Positions 1 through 8,852 are shown, counted from the first letter of the stretch. The stretch: 18,309 nt of DNA from Tieghemiomyces parasiticus (GCA_027575765.1 JANBPT010000946.1:1-18309); one strand, 5' to 3'. Notes: generated from the letters alone by a model not told the origin. Program-made: numbers and translations.

Positions 1-1073
1 GGGGCGTCAGGGTTCACTGCCACGGCGTGTACTCGAACTCCGTGAATCGATGTAAGATGCTCGGCGGTTGTCGGACCAATTGCAGCTAAGTATGGTAGCT
101 CCCCGCCGTTGACTAGCTCACGGAGGGCCGGGAGGGCGGCGTCGACCCCCGAGGGACTGAAAAACGCCACCCAGCGGAAGGCGAACGGCGCAGCCGCGCT
201 CGAATCGGTGGCATTAGTAAAGCCACCTCGGCCGTAGGTCGTCGTCACTTCCTCGGCCAAGTCACGAAGCCGGTGGGGTATCGTTGGGTCGGCTACCGTG
301 TCGTATACGGGGAGATCGGCCACGTTGAGCCCCCGGTCGGTAAGGCCGTTGATCATGGTAGGGAGGCGGATACGACTACACGGAAAGAGGAGGGCCGGGC
401 CGGCAGCCAAGCCTGTCGGGTCATTCAGAGGGATGCGGGTATGGCGGCCCGTCTGATGGGAAGGTACCCGGTGATCCTGAACATACGTGTCAATAAGGGC
501 TAGCAGCTGCCGGGCATTGCCGGTTTCCTCACCCAAGACGTGGCCAACGTTACCGAATAGGCTGCGGTATCGCCGTGCGGTTTTGCCACCAACCACGAAC
601 ACCGGGGCGTTTTGCCATCCACCCGCCACTAGGGCCTCCTGTTGTTTTGTCCCAGTCTCGGGGGCGCCAGGGGTTTCTATCTGATGGCCGTGGTGGTGGT
701 CAGTAACTTTGGTCAGCAGAGCCGCGTACAAGGCATTCACCGTCCGATAACTAGTCAATACCATTCCCCAGTACCGTGAACCAGTAGTTGGCACCGTCGC
801 CTCTGGTCCGTATTGGAGGTGATGGGCTAGTACCTCTCCGTTGAGCTCTCGATGCTGCAGGACTGCTAGGGAATAGGAATTGTACCCGCCCGTCGCAAAT
901 GCAGCGCGGTCACAGTCGACTTCGGCAGGTAGAGGTTTTAGCGATCCGCCACGGGCTGAAGTGACTGAAGGTGGCTGGCCCGTCTCGGTGGCTTCGCGGA
1001 GAAATAGGACGCGGCGTGGGATGCAGCCGTCCGGGACCTCACTTGGTTGAATGGGCCCTTGCGGTTGGGTCAT
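1..1073 (-). CDS. HEM4: Uroporphyrinogen-III synthase, 3' end cut by window edge
   Basis: This enzyme cyclises hydroxymethylbilane to uroporphyrinogen III, the fourth step of heme synthesis, in the cytosol. Reading from the ATG at 1073 (minus strand), the frame stays open for 357 codons to the window edge, so roughly the last 15-25 codons are missing. Family landmarks appear in order: RRVLFLREA (about residues 20-28), LTSYRTVNAL (107-116), a nucleotide-fold-like VFVVGGKTARRYRSLFG (158-174), GNARQLLALI, LLFPCSRIR (229-236), VAFFSPSGVDAAL (302-314) and the highly typical AAIGPTTAEHL (330-340). The protein exceeds 357 residues, longer than the usual 260-300. The extra length lies in low-complexity loops near residues 30-60, 122-150 and 200-225. 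It is intronless as far as visible. The family call is firm; activity is inferred. Confidence 0.9.
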   Translation of the reverse strand, partial: MTQPQGPIQPSEVPDGCIPRRVLFLREATETGQPPSVTSARGGSLKPLPAEVDCDRAAFATGGYNSYSLAVLQHRELNGEVLAHHLQYGPEATVPTTGSRYWGMVLTSYRTVNALYAALLTKVTDHHHGHQIETPGAPETGTKQQEALVAGGWQNAPVFVVGGKTARRYRSLFGNVGHVLGEETGNARQLLALIDTYVQDHRVPSHQTGRHTRIPLNDPTGLAAGPALLFPCSRIRLPTMINGLTDRGLNVADLPVYDTVADPTIPHRLRDLAEEVTTTYGRGGFTNATDSSAAAPFAFRWVAFFSPSGVDAALPALRELVNGGELPYLAAIGPTTAEHLTSIHGVRVHAVAVNPDA

Positions 1074-2370
1074 GAGAGTGGAGACTAGGCGTTTTGAGGT
1101 TAAGGGCGATCAGGTAGAACAGTAAATGAGGAAGGAAAATCAGGGCTTCATAGAGAGACATTCGTCAGGGTAACATGCACAGGGACCGCTCGGGTTGTGT
1201 CGTCCCGTTTGGCGTCACTAACTCATTCGGCCGTCTCCTCTGACCGTTAGGTATTCCACTCACCTCGGTTCTGACTTCAGAATATGAAGGCCGAGTGGGA
1301 GAGGACCAAAAGCTTCGTTACTGATTGGCTCTTGGGTTATTCAGACGGGGAGACAGCCTCGGGCAGATGGATTCAATCTGCTGCATATCAGCCTGCTGGC
1401 ACTCATATATTTTTGAGTCAGGGTCATGCGGAATACTACCAAGCTGACTCCGTGTGGTAGGCTTAATGCCGAGGTGAAAATTAAGAGTTTATTGAAATAA
1501 GTAAGTATAGAGAAGTAGAGATGTCGTTTTGCAAGTGGCATGGGGTGCGCCTTATAAGTCAGATAACAGTTGGCGTTTTGCTCAAGCTCGTGACCAAGGG
1601 AGAGTGCTCTCGGGGAGTCCCCGGTCGAGTGGGCTCTGGCGGAACGCTGTGGAGGGCCGGCGGTGGAAGGCTAACCAAGACGAGTCATGTCAGAGGATGA
1701 GTTCATCCGAGGCGTTTGGGCGGGCGTCTAGATGCAGGAGATACATCCCGAGGCTTGGCGCCTCTTTTGGGTACGGCACTGATAATAAATATCCGAATTC
1801 CGGTCTAAAATTAGGGTGCGAAAAGAAGATGTGCAACCTTTAATTGGGGACTGAGGGCTACTGAACAATGTAGATATTCGACAAGCCAGTGTGCTACATG
1901 ATTTGGAGTCGGCCGTGCAAAGTATGACGGTTTTGGGACCCAGAGGTAACCAAGATATCTCTTTTTTTTTTTTTTTTTCTGCGGCGCCACTTACATGTCC
2001 GTCGCAGTCCGGTCGCCTCAGCCAGTACACATCAAGTAGTTTTAGGGGTAACAGAGGCTTTATCCATGTCCCCTCAGCACTGCTGTTGAGCATATTTAGA
2101 AAGAGTCATGAGGACTGTCGTATTGCCAGCGTGCCATTTGTCGTCATGGACTGACCAAGACAGTCTTACCTTCTATGCCCTGAGCCCGCCCCCGTCGAAC
2201 CTTCGATGCCCGGAGCGGTTCCACCTGCTCCGGCCTGGAGCCTAAATAAGTCAATCAGCCCGCCCTTCCCCTCCCCCGATCGTTCCCCTCTTTTGAATCT
2301 GATCTCTAGCCACCCATTGGTTGCCCGAGATTCGCCAATAACCCATACTACACTAACCCCTTTGTCCGCC
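1074..2370. other. Divergent intergenic region between HEM4 and the LYC1-like gene
   Basis: About 1.3 kb with no convincing gene. The open frames here (for example 1529-1843 plus and 1728-2093 minus) have no recognisable motif, and one of them reads straight through a poly-T tract as poly-lysine. The region must carry the promoters of both flanking, divergently transcribed genes. A TAAATAA element lies at about 2243-2249 and an inverted CCAAT (ATTGG) near 2316, both upstream of the plus-strand start, but neither is decisive. Confidence 0.6.
1962..1978 (+). repeat. Poly-T tract (T17)
   Basis: Seventeen consecutive T residues sit in the spacer about 390 bases upstream of the LYC1-like start. 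Poly(dA:dT) tracts in fungal promoters commonly exclude nucleosomes. That role here is inference; the tract could equally be a neutral homopolymer. Confidence 0.85.
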
Positions 2371-3513
2371 ATGGCTAACACAGAGCTCGGGTCTGACCTT
2401 GTCCTCCAGCCAGCGACGCCGGACCAGGTCCTCGTCACCTGGCAACGCCATCGTGTGGAATGGGGCAAAGGACTCACTCCTGAGCAGTACCTGGACCGTG
2501 AACGACTACTGGCCACCCGTGAATTTACCAGCGATAACCTCACAGTGTACGTCCTAGTCCCACGGGCCGACCCGACCACCCTGGAACCTCTGGCCCACTG
2601 CGACGTGTTCCGCCGGCCGGGGGCCCGCATAGCCGCGGGTAGTACGGTAACCGTAACGGAGGGCGACGTGTACAGCATTGCGTCGGTGTTTTGTCCGCCT
2701 TCAACGCGTGGCCAAGGCTACGCGTCCACGATGATGTCCCAACTCTACCAGATCCTGCGCTCTAAACCCGGGTGTATCGGGTCAAACCTCTACTCTGACG
2801 TCGGTCCTACGTTCTACGCCCGCAAGGGCTGGCAGACCTACGCGAGCCGGACCGTCGTAGTCCCCGTGGCTGCCGATGGGCCCGCCGTGGCTGCTAGCAT
2901 CGAACGGCTTGATCGTGCCGCCGCGTTGGCACTGAGCGAGGCTGATTGCCAGCGGTTTAAGCAAGCTCTGTTTGCCATGGCCGCACGTTTGGAACCTGGT
3001 TCCGCGACCGCCTTACCGGCGTCCTACTTTGCCATTTTCCCAACGGCTGCCAGCTATGACTGGCACTGGGCTCGCGCGACATTCTTAGCCGCCATCTACA
3101 ACCAAGCCCCTCCTACCATCTTCGGCGTACGGCTGTCTAACCCTAAGCCTATCAATGCAACGGAACTCACCGCGACCGATAGCTATGTCCTCTGGTTCCA
3201 CGATATGGTTAAGGAGGAATTGATTGCCCTTCGCACCCATGTGGCTCACCGAGCCGACTCACCCGCCCTGGTCGCTGCGATGTTAGCGGAGGCCCGCCGT
3301 TACGGATTCAAGCGCATCGCCTTCTGGCAGCTCCACGAACCAGCTCTTTCACCCTTCCGCGACCACGTCCTCGCCGTGGACCAGCTGGATCCCCGGTGGG
3401 GGGCGCATGTGGTTGAACGGGAGGATTCCCTACCTGGGCTGGCGGATTTCGGTGCGCAAGAGGCGGAGGCGCCCTGCGAGTGGCTGTGCGACGACCGTTA
3501 TGCCTGGGTGTAG
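2371..3513 (+). CDS. LYC1-like GNAT acetyltransferase (possible lysine N6-acetyltransferase)
   Basis: A 380-residue protein. The ATG at 2371 was chosen for its strong Kozak context (CCGCCATGGC) and the position of the first conserved block. An in-frame ATG at 2206 would add 55 proline/serine-rich residues without family character. The GNAT core is visible: VYSIASVFCPPSTRGQGYAS (100-119) with the acetyl-CoA pyrophosphate loop RGQGYA (113-118), then a later block with SNLYSDVGPTFYARKGW. The C-terminal half has WHWARATF and IFGVRL, and ends in a CEWLCDDRYAWV-like tail typical of fungal LYC1 relatives. In Yarrowia, LYC1 acetylates the side-chain amine of lysine as the first step of lysine catabolism. 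Substrate here is inferred only. It is intronless and is followed by a polyadenylation signal 136 bases after the stop. Confidence 0.85.
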   Translation: MANTELGSDLVLQPATPDQVLVTWQRHRVEWGKGLTPEQYLDRERLLATREFTSDNLTVYVLVPRADPTTLEPLAHCDVFRRPGARIAAGSTVTVTEGDVYSIASVFCPPSTRGQGYASTMMSQLYQILRSKPGCIGSNLYSDVGPTFYARKGWQTYASRTVVVPVAADGPAVAASIERLDRAAALALSEADCQRFKQALFAMAARLEPGSATALPASYFAIFPTAASYDWHWARATFLAAIYNQAPPTIFGVRLSNPKPINATELTATDSYVLWFHDMVKEELIALRTHVAHRADSPALVAAMLAEARRYGFKRIAFWQLHEPALSPFRDHVLAVDQLDPRWGAHVVEREDSLPGLADFGAQEAEAPCEWLCDDRYAWV

Positions 3514-4266
3514 GTTTATTTGGTTTGGCATTTCGGAGCAGATTTCCGTTGCTGCCCAAACCTTTTTATATATATATTCGCATCAACTGTTTTATAGAAT
3601 ATTATTCACATGACCGGAGGGAATTAAACCGTCCTGCTCTACCTTGTTAATAAAAAAACATGGCGCTTTTAGATAGCCCCGGTCAAAGCTATCAGGCTAT
3701 GATTACTCTCTAGTAGTCTTCCAGCCCAACCATACAGCCCATGGCGTTTAAAACGTAGGGCAGCTAGTGCCACCCCAGCTAGACTGGACCCCATGGAGGC
3801 ATCGTCTTCCTCATCACGGATTACAGTCAACTAAACGTGACTCGACGTGGCCAAGTCTTGTACGTGATTATGACACCTATAGCGTTGGCTATCCAGCCTA
3901 GGGCCAATGAGGAATTACAAGGCTCAGTGAAATGGAGCCTGCAGGCTTTTGAAGCATTTTCTTGCGTGAGCTCACTCTCCCGGCATTTCTGAGTATAGCA
4001 GTAAGGTAGGTGGCTAAACGGGTAGTTCCTGCAAGTTACATGGCAAATGACTTGACCATCGTGTCGATTACTACGTACTCTAGGTTTGACCAACATGAAT
4101 ACGATATATTTTACCACGCCACAGGTGTTGGCAGAAAGGACATATCATAGTGAGATACCAAAAAAAAAAGTCTAGCGGGGAGCGATCCAATCAAACCACC
4201 CACACCAACGTTTGTAAACTACAGAATAAGAGTATACAGTCAAGTATACAAAAAGAGTCAGGGGGT
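3514..4266. other. Convergent intergenic region, no gene seen
   Basis: About 750 bases separate the ends of two convergent genes. It holds the 3' untranslated regions of both. The only sizeable frame (3827-4117 minus) has no family motif and shows no GC-rich codon pattern like the neighbours, so I do not call it. Confidence 0.6.
3649..3654 (+). terminator. Polyadenylation signal AATAAA for the LYC1-like gene
   Basis: A canonical AATAAA lies 136 bases downstream of the LYC1-like stop codon, after a T/A-rich stretch (about 3564-3580) that resembles a fungal efficiency element. Assignment is by position and strand. Confidence 0.55.
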
Positions 4267-6090
4267 CTAGAGCATCAAGAGAGAATAGAGGCGGGCATAA
4301 AGGTGGAAACACCACTCGACAATCTCGAGAGGCAGCTGGATCCGCCAGTACGCGTACTGACACCGGAACCAGTCGCGCAGCAAACCCCAGCGGTACCCGG
4401 ATTGCTGAGCCTGACAGCGCAGCTGGGCCATCGACTCATTGTAGATGGCCTTGGTGCAGTACCGGCCCATGATGGCCATGGTGATGGCCGGGGACGGGGT
4501 GGTACGGATGGCCTGGTCGACAGAACGGAGAAGGTCATTGGTCTTAAAGAGGAGGAGCAGCTCGCGCGGAACGGTGGCCAGGACGTCCACGATTTGGACG
4601 AGGAGGTTGGGTACGTTGGTCACGACGTGCTCGAGCTCGGTGGCGGTGCGGGCTTGGCCCAGGTCGCTTCGAATTACCTGCCAATCGCGGCCGGTAAGGA
4701 TACACGAAAAGACAATATACAGATCAGTGCCGGCCAGCCGTTTGCTGTACGTCCGAATATCGGCTTCATTGGCAGACATAAGTGCGCGCCACATGCGGGC
4801 GTAGTCGAGCCGGAACTCGCTCGACAGCTCGCGGTACAGGCCGTGGTCCAACAGTGCCAGGTCAAAATTATATCCGGAATCGGTCCGGTGGGCGGGCCGC
4901 ACCAAAATATTGCCCGGGTGCGGGTCACAGTGCACCCAGCCGTGGATGAACATCATTTCAGAGAACACGCGGGTCAGTTCGGTGGCCACCTCATCTGGGT
5001 TGATTCCGTGGGCCCGCATGTAGGCCACATCGTCCACGCGGCCCCCGTTAATGTACTCCATGGCCATGATGCGGCGGTGTGCCCAGAATACCTGAGGGAT
5101 GACCAGGGGGCAGTTGGGGAGCGGCGCGAAATTGCGCGCGACTCGTTCGGAGTTGGCCCGCTCACGGACAAAGTTTAACTCCTGAGGCAAGCTGACGTTC
5201 ATCTCCTCGCTAAGCCAGCCGAACTGGAACTCCGGGAACAGGCGCGTCGCGATTTCAATGATGGTCGAGACGGTCCGCATGTCGATCTGGACAAACTCGT
5301 CGAGATAGGGATGCTGCACCTTAACGGCCACTTCCTCGCCGTTTTCGCGCAGGACGGCCCGGTGAACCTGGGCTAGGGAGGCTACACCCAGGGGTTGTGG
5401 GTCGAATGTGCTAAACAGGTCGTCCATGCCGCAGCCAAGATCGTCTTGGATCAGTTCGGCAATATCGGCCAGGTCCGTCTGCGGGCACTGGTCTTGGAGC
5501 GGAGTCATGGTGTCAGTCCACTCTTTGGGCAACAGGTAGGTCATGGCCGCCAGGTGCTGGCCCAGTTTGATGTAGATTCCGCCACTTTGCATCAGACAGG
5601 CGCGTACCCGCCGGGCGGATCGGAGGTGCACCTGGGACTTGGCAGAGGCAAACTCTTGGAGAGCTTCCTGCCATCGAGCCTCGGCGGCAGCGTCCACGGG
5701 GACCCCAGCTGCCCGTAGGGTCGCCGGGTCGTCGGCAGGATCAGGCTTGTGGCGTAAAGACCACTTGTAGTCGGCAGCCACCACGACCCCCGTGGCGCCT
5801 GCCCGCAGACACCGCACCGAGGCCTTGGTAAAGTGGCGGAACGACTCAGAGCTGTAGTAAGTGATTCCTAGTAGGGACGCTGCAGTGAGATATCCAAGCA
5901 CTCGACGGCTCCGGTCCGAAAGAGGTTTTGGTGGCGGTGGTGGAGCGAAGGTGCCGGGGCGGGGTCCACGATGGGTTGACCGGTAGGGAGTGGCCGGCGA
6001 TACCAACCGTCGAGGGTACCTCAGTCGAGCCAATTGTTGATTCAGTGATGGTAAACGCAAACCACTACTGGGTTGGCGGGTGAAGAGCAT
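4267..6090 (-). CDS. ABC1/UbiB-family atypical kinase, ADCK1/Mcp2 (Cqd2) type, mitochondrial
   Basis: A 607-residue intronless protein. The N-terminus is basic and Ser/Arg-rich (residues 1-45), as in a mitochondrial presequence. A proline run and a hydrophobic segment at about 64-79 follow, probably a single inner-membrane anchor. ABC1-family signatures follow in order: KLGQ (175-178), PKEWTDTMTPLQD (188-200), the alanine-rich loop LGVASLAQVHRA (234-245), the VAVKVQHP lysine (K257), ERANSERV (310-317), MEYINGG (344-350), the catalytic HCDPHPGNILV (387-397) and a DHG motif (415-417) in place of DFG. DHG with LGVASLAQVH fits the ADCK1/Mcp2 branch better than the COQ8 branch. Yeast Cqd2/Mcp2 affects coenzyme Q distribution and mitochondrial lipid balance. 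Whether it phosphorylates any protein is unknown. The ATG at 6090 fits the targeting sequence. Confidence 0.9.
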   Translation of the reverse strand: MLFTRQPSSGLRLPSLNQQLARLRYPRRLVSPATPYRSTHRGPRPGTFAPPPPPKPLSDRSRRVLGYLTAASLLGITYYSSESFRHFTKASVRCLRAGATGVVVAADYKWSLRHKPDPADDPATLRAAGVPVDAAAEARWQEALQEFASAKSQVHLRSARRVRACLMQSGGIYIKLGQHLAAMTYLLPKEWTDTMTPLQDQCPQTDLADIAELIQDDLGCGMDDLFSTFDPQPLGVASLAQVHRAVLRENGEEVAVKVQHPYLDEFVQIDMRTVSTIIEIATRLFPEFQFGWLSEEMNVSLPQELNFVRERANSERVARNFAPLPNCPLVIPQVFWAHRRIMAMEYINGGRVDDVAYMRAHGINPDEVATELTRVFSEMMFIHGWVHCDPHPGNILVRPAHRTDSGYNFDLALLDHGLYRELSSEFRLDYARMWRALMSANEADIRTYSKRLAGTDLYIVFSCILTGRDWQVIRSDLGQARTATELEHVVTNVPNLLVQIVDVLATVPRELLLLFKTNDLLRSVDQAIRTTPSPAITMAIMGRYCTKAIYNESMAQLRCQAQQSGYRWGLLRDWFRCQYAYWRIQLPLEIVEWCFHLYARLYSLLML

Positions 6091-6966
6091 GCTGGCGGCG
6101 TGGACGTTGAGTGACGCTTGTGAGGGTGGAGGTGGACTGACTTCGGTGCTGTGTACATGTAAGCGTCCCCAGATTTGGAGCGTAGGGTTTAAACGAAGGC
6201 TGGTGGATCCGCGTGAGATGGTGTTGCGGTTTACAACAGCGGCAAGTCATGCAATGCCAGAGGTAGTGAAGTATGAATGGAAGCAGGTCAAAATGCAGGT
6301 GGATTCGGAATGACGACGGTCAATTAGCACTTGGGTATGAAGGCAAGGTTGACCAGGGCTGGTGCACCCCAGGGTCGAGAGGGCGTTTCCCGAGGTTGCA
6401 GCCGTCCATATGGCGTGGTGTGGCCACCGCTCTGTCGATTGGATGAAGTGAAGGGGACAGTTGAGGGGTGGACAGCCAGCTTGTGAGGCTGCTCAGTCCA
6501 CCCCTCAAGACGAGGTGCGGCCATCAGGTTGGTCGAACGGGCTGGTGGCACTGCTGCAGGTGGCTTTGCGTGTGTGCGTCTCCAGGCGGCTTATGAAACG
6601 GAGCGAGTCAGAGCCACTAACCGGCCGAATCGGCAATAACTCGGGTAGGCACGGCAGAGGGGTTGGTCAGGGAGTGCGATGAGGCAGCCAGCACCGCTAG
6701 CGCACATCGTAGGCCCAGGCCGGCTGGTCTCGTGCTCCCCTCCCCTCTTGGTCTGTGGTCACCCTCATCATTCCCCACGTGCTTTTGGCTTGCTTTCAAC
6801 TATTTAATTATAACTGGGTTTGACTACGAATCTTCTTGAACAATTTGGAGTACCGTTCGTATATACTGATAAAACGTAAAATTACAGCGCCGCACCGACA
6901 GGAAAAGTGAGCTAGACAAGCCTCACCGGCCCAAGTTTTTCTCCCGTGAGCACGGGGCTCCATGCG
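6091..6966. other. Intergenic region between the ADCK1-like 5' end and the MED21 3' end
   Basis: About 880 bases without a supportable gene. It contains the ADCK1-like promoter, the MED21 3' untranslated region and a strong inverted repeat (see 6461-6508). Several frames of 60-77 codons exist on both strands but overlap each other and carry no motif. Confidence 0.55.
6461..6508. repeat. Perfect 13-bp inverted repeat (hairpin-forming)
   Basis: The left arm TTGAGGGGTGGAC (6461-6473) is matched perfectly by GTCCACCCCTCAA (6496-6508) across a 22-base loop. The loop adds a short inner complementarity (AGC next to the left arm, GCT within the right part). It lies about 370 bases upstream of the ADCK1-like start. 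It could be a cruciform, a paired binding site for a zinc-finger regulator (each arm holds a GGGGTGG/CCACCCC core), or a remnant of a small element. I see no flanking target-site duplication. Confidence 0.8.
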
Positions 6967-7446
6967 TTACCGGCCCTGGGCTTGGTCGTCGGCCAGGAGA
7001 CGCAGGGCGAAGAGGGTATGGTCTAGCATGGTTCGGGCCTGTGCAATGGCCTCGCGGAGTCGGGCGGCGGCTTGTTCGTTACTCTGGGCCAGCTCCTCGA
7101 ACTGGCGGGTCTGGTCCTGCTCCGAAGCCTCCTCGCCGGGTAGGGCCGCGATCAACGTATCGATCCGGCGGTTCTGCTTGCACAGGTCTCGGGCGAAGTC
7201 CTGCATGGCACGCTCAAAGTCTCCGGGGGCTTCGGCACGTTCGTTGGCTTTGGTGACCGGGATGCTGGACCCCACGGGCGCCACCATGGGGGCGCGGGTA
7301 TGCAGGTAGTCGAGGCCAGTCACAAACAGGTGGGACATGTGGTCCAGGCTCTCCTGCAACTGGGTCACCCGATCCATGAAGCTATACTCAAGGTCGCTGG
7401 GCGGCTCCACGTTTGACGCTGGGCTGACCGGGGATAGGCGGCTCAT
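6967..7446 (-). CDS. MED21: Mediator complex subunit 21 (Med21/Srb7)
   Basis: A 159-residue protein from the ATG at 7446. Med21 heterodimerises with Med7 in the Middle module of Mediator, at a hinge that relays activator signals to RNA polymerase II in the nucleus. Family features: MDRVTQLQESLDHMSHLFVTGLDYL (starting near residue 24), split here by a short loop from the second block, then DFERAMQDFARDLCKQNRR followed by IDTLIAALPGEEASEQDQ, and a long heptad-like coiled coil rich in Glu, Ala, Gln and Arg to the C-terminus. The family usually has 130-150 residues. A 23-residue N-terminal extension (Ser/Pro-rich) precedes the conserved MDR, so translation could alternatively begin at that internal methionine. 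It is intronless, and divergent from the secreted-peptide gene. Confidence 0.88.
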   Translation of the reverse strand: MSRLSPVSPASNVEPPSDLEYSFMDRVTQLQESLDHMSHLFVTGLDYLHTRAPMVAPVGSSIPVTKANERAEAPGDFERAMQDFARDLCKQNRRIDTLIAALPGEEASEQDQTRQFEELAQSNEQAAARLREAIAQARTMLDHTLFALRLLADDQAQGR

Positions 7447-7961
7447 TAAGGAATACCCTAAGAGAAAAGGCGGAGAATCCTAGTATCCGGCGTTAAGAAA
7501 AGGGGGTAGCCAAAATGGTACCCGCTCTTCGCAGCTCGGATGCGGATCCGGGGGAGGGGGTAACGGTAGGTGAGTAGGCGGGCGGATGACAGGCGGGCCG
7601 GAGATCCCAGACGGGTTTCAATAGATGCAAATTGTGGGGGCGGATGTTCGGGAGGGGGCCAATAGCAAAGGTCAAGAGGCGAGTAAATGAAGGGGGGGCG
7701 ACCGGAGTAAATCTTTATCGTGCATTGTACGATGCCCTGGCCTGGGATGGCGACAACAGTGCGACATCAATTACAAGGGAGACAGGCCATGCCGGTAAAA
7801 CGAGTTGACCGGATGAGCGCCGCGGTGGGCCGGCTGCTGGTGGCCAGGACCAGCGCGAGACTCGCTGCGCTGCGATGCCGTTGGTCGCCGGCCCACTTTC
7901 CTGCGCCTTGCCCTTCTTAGCTGGCCCTTCGTTCGTGCAACGACCTCGGACCGACGATCAG

Positions 7962-7972
7962 CCCCCCCCCCC
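7962..7972 (+). repeat. Poly-C tract (C11)
   Basis: Eleven consecutive C residues in the divergent spacer. No function can be assigned. Confidence 0.8.
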
Positions 7973-8429
7973 TCTGCTCTTGAGTCCCAGCCGGATTAGG
8001 AGGGCCCCGGCGGGCTGCTACGCCCGGTCTACTCTAAATATAGGTGATACAGGGCTTGTTTCCGCGTCTCTCACTGCGCATAGCCGTGATCCGAGGCGAC
8101 TGACCGTGACGTTGCACACGGTGAACAGCGGCTACTGCTGTCGAGCACTTCGCCGGATTCGGTCAGCCTTCGGAGGAAGCGCACGGCACTGGCGGCCGAA
8201 GGGGTCCGGACTTGCCTGGGTCCTCTACTCATTACGGGCTTTTGTTGAAATCGGCAACCTAGCCGATAGTCGATAATCAACCGCTGCCAGCGTGATGATG
8301 TGACTGTAGGCCTAGTGGCTACCGGAACTAGCCAAGGGCCCCCAGACCAGACGGTGGTGGTTGACTTTGCGTGGTAACCCCCTCCCTCTTTATCAGCGTG
8401 TTGGAGCTTGGCCACAGGTATCAGTGTCT

Positions 8430-8437
8430 TATAAATA
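8430..8437 (+). promoter_or_regulatory. TATA box (TATAAATA) of the secreted-peptide gene
   Basis: A near-consensus TATA element lies 140-147 bases upstream of the start codon. Start sites would then be expected around 8460-8530, where the plus strand is pyrimidine-rich, as at many fungal transcription starts. This is the clearest TATA box in the window and suggests a regulated, possibly strongly induced promoter, unlike the housekeeping genes around it. Confidence 0.6.
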
Positions 8438-8576
8438 CCCCCACCTTTCCGACCTATATCTTCTTCATACTCACACTCTCCACCATCGCTCTAGCATCCG
8501 CGTACTGCCCACATCGATATTCGACCTCCTTCACGCCGCCAACCTAACCCGGGACCGTCAGTTCCCAATCTCTTCA

Positions 8577-8852
8577 ATGATGCGGTCTGTTTTGATTGTC
8601 TTGGTCCTCAGTATCATCTTGAGCGTTACTTTTGCTCACCCTCTCCACAGCAAACCCGTCCTTTCAGCTTCCGGTGTCCCTCAGGGCCTCCACCGCCGTG
8701 GCATTGTGGACTGGTTCAAGAATCTCTTTGGCATGAATAAGTCTGATGAAAAAACGGACGGTGCCAGCCAGCCGGCTGCTATCCCCTCCGCCCAGAACCC
8801 TGTCGATAAATACTCGCAGCCTATCGAGTTTGCGCCGAATTCGACGGGATAG
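8577..8852 (+). CDS. Small secreted peptide precursor, unidentified
   Basis: A 91-residue protein from tandem ATGs at 8577 and 8580 (the second gives 90 residues). Residues 1-20 form a classic signal peptide with a hydrophobic core and a likely cut after SVTFA, before HPLHS. A short linker ends at a dibasic pair R40-R41, a typical Kex2 site. It is followed by GIVDWFKNLFGM (42-53), which could form a compact amphipathic helix. The tail is polar and Pro/Gln/Ser-rich, with two N-glycosylation sequons (N54-K-S and N88-S-T). There is no cysteine, so it is not a cysteine-knot effector or defensin. I do not recognise a family. It could be a pro-peptide, a surface-active peptide or a lineage-specific secreted protein. 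Support comes from the signal peptide, TATA box and polyadenylation signal on the same strand. Confidence 0.72.
   Translation: MMRSVLIVLVLSIILSVTFAHPLHSKPVLSASGVPQGLHRRGIVDWFKNLFGMNKSDEKTDGASQPAAIPSAQNPVDKYSQPIEFAPNSTG

Larger units (their letters stand above)
7447..8576. other. Divergent intergenic region between MED21 and the secreted-peptide gene
   Basis: About 1.1 kb with no recognisable gene. It is GC-rich in the centre (about 7700-8250), where overlapping open frames on both strands (7720-7920 and 7875-8276 plus, 8071-8415 minus) look like composition effects and show no domain. It contains a C11 tract (7962-7972) and, at its right end, the TATA box of the downstream gene. Confidence 0.55.

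Noticed and set aside
1728..2093. Minus-strand frame of 121 codons in the HEM4 spacer
   Set aside because: It reads through the poly-T tract as a lysine run, has no motif and overlaps a plus-strand frame of equal quality.
2206..2370. Upstream in-frame ATG extending the LYC1-like protein by 55 residues
   Set aside because: The extension is Pro/Ser-rich leader-like sequence; the ATG at 2371 has the better Kozak context and matches the family start.
4150..5178. Long plus-strand frame of 342 codons opposite the ADCK1-like gene
   Set aside because: It is a shadow of the GC-rich antisense gene; the minus strand carries full ABC1-family motifs, and this frame has none.
7041..7309. Plus-strand frames opposite MED21
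   Set aside because: They are Arg/Gly/Ser-rich composition shadows of the minus-strand gene without motifs.
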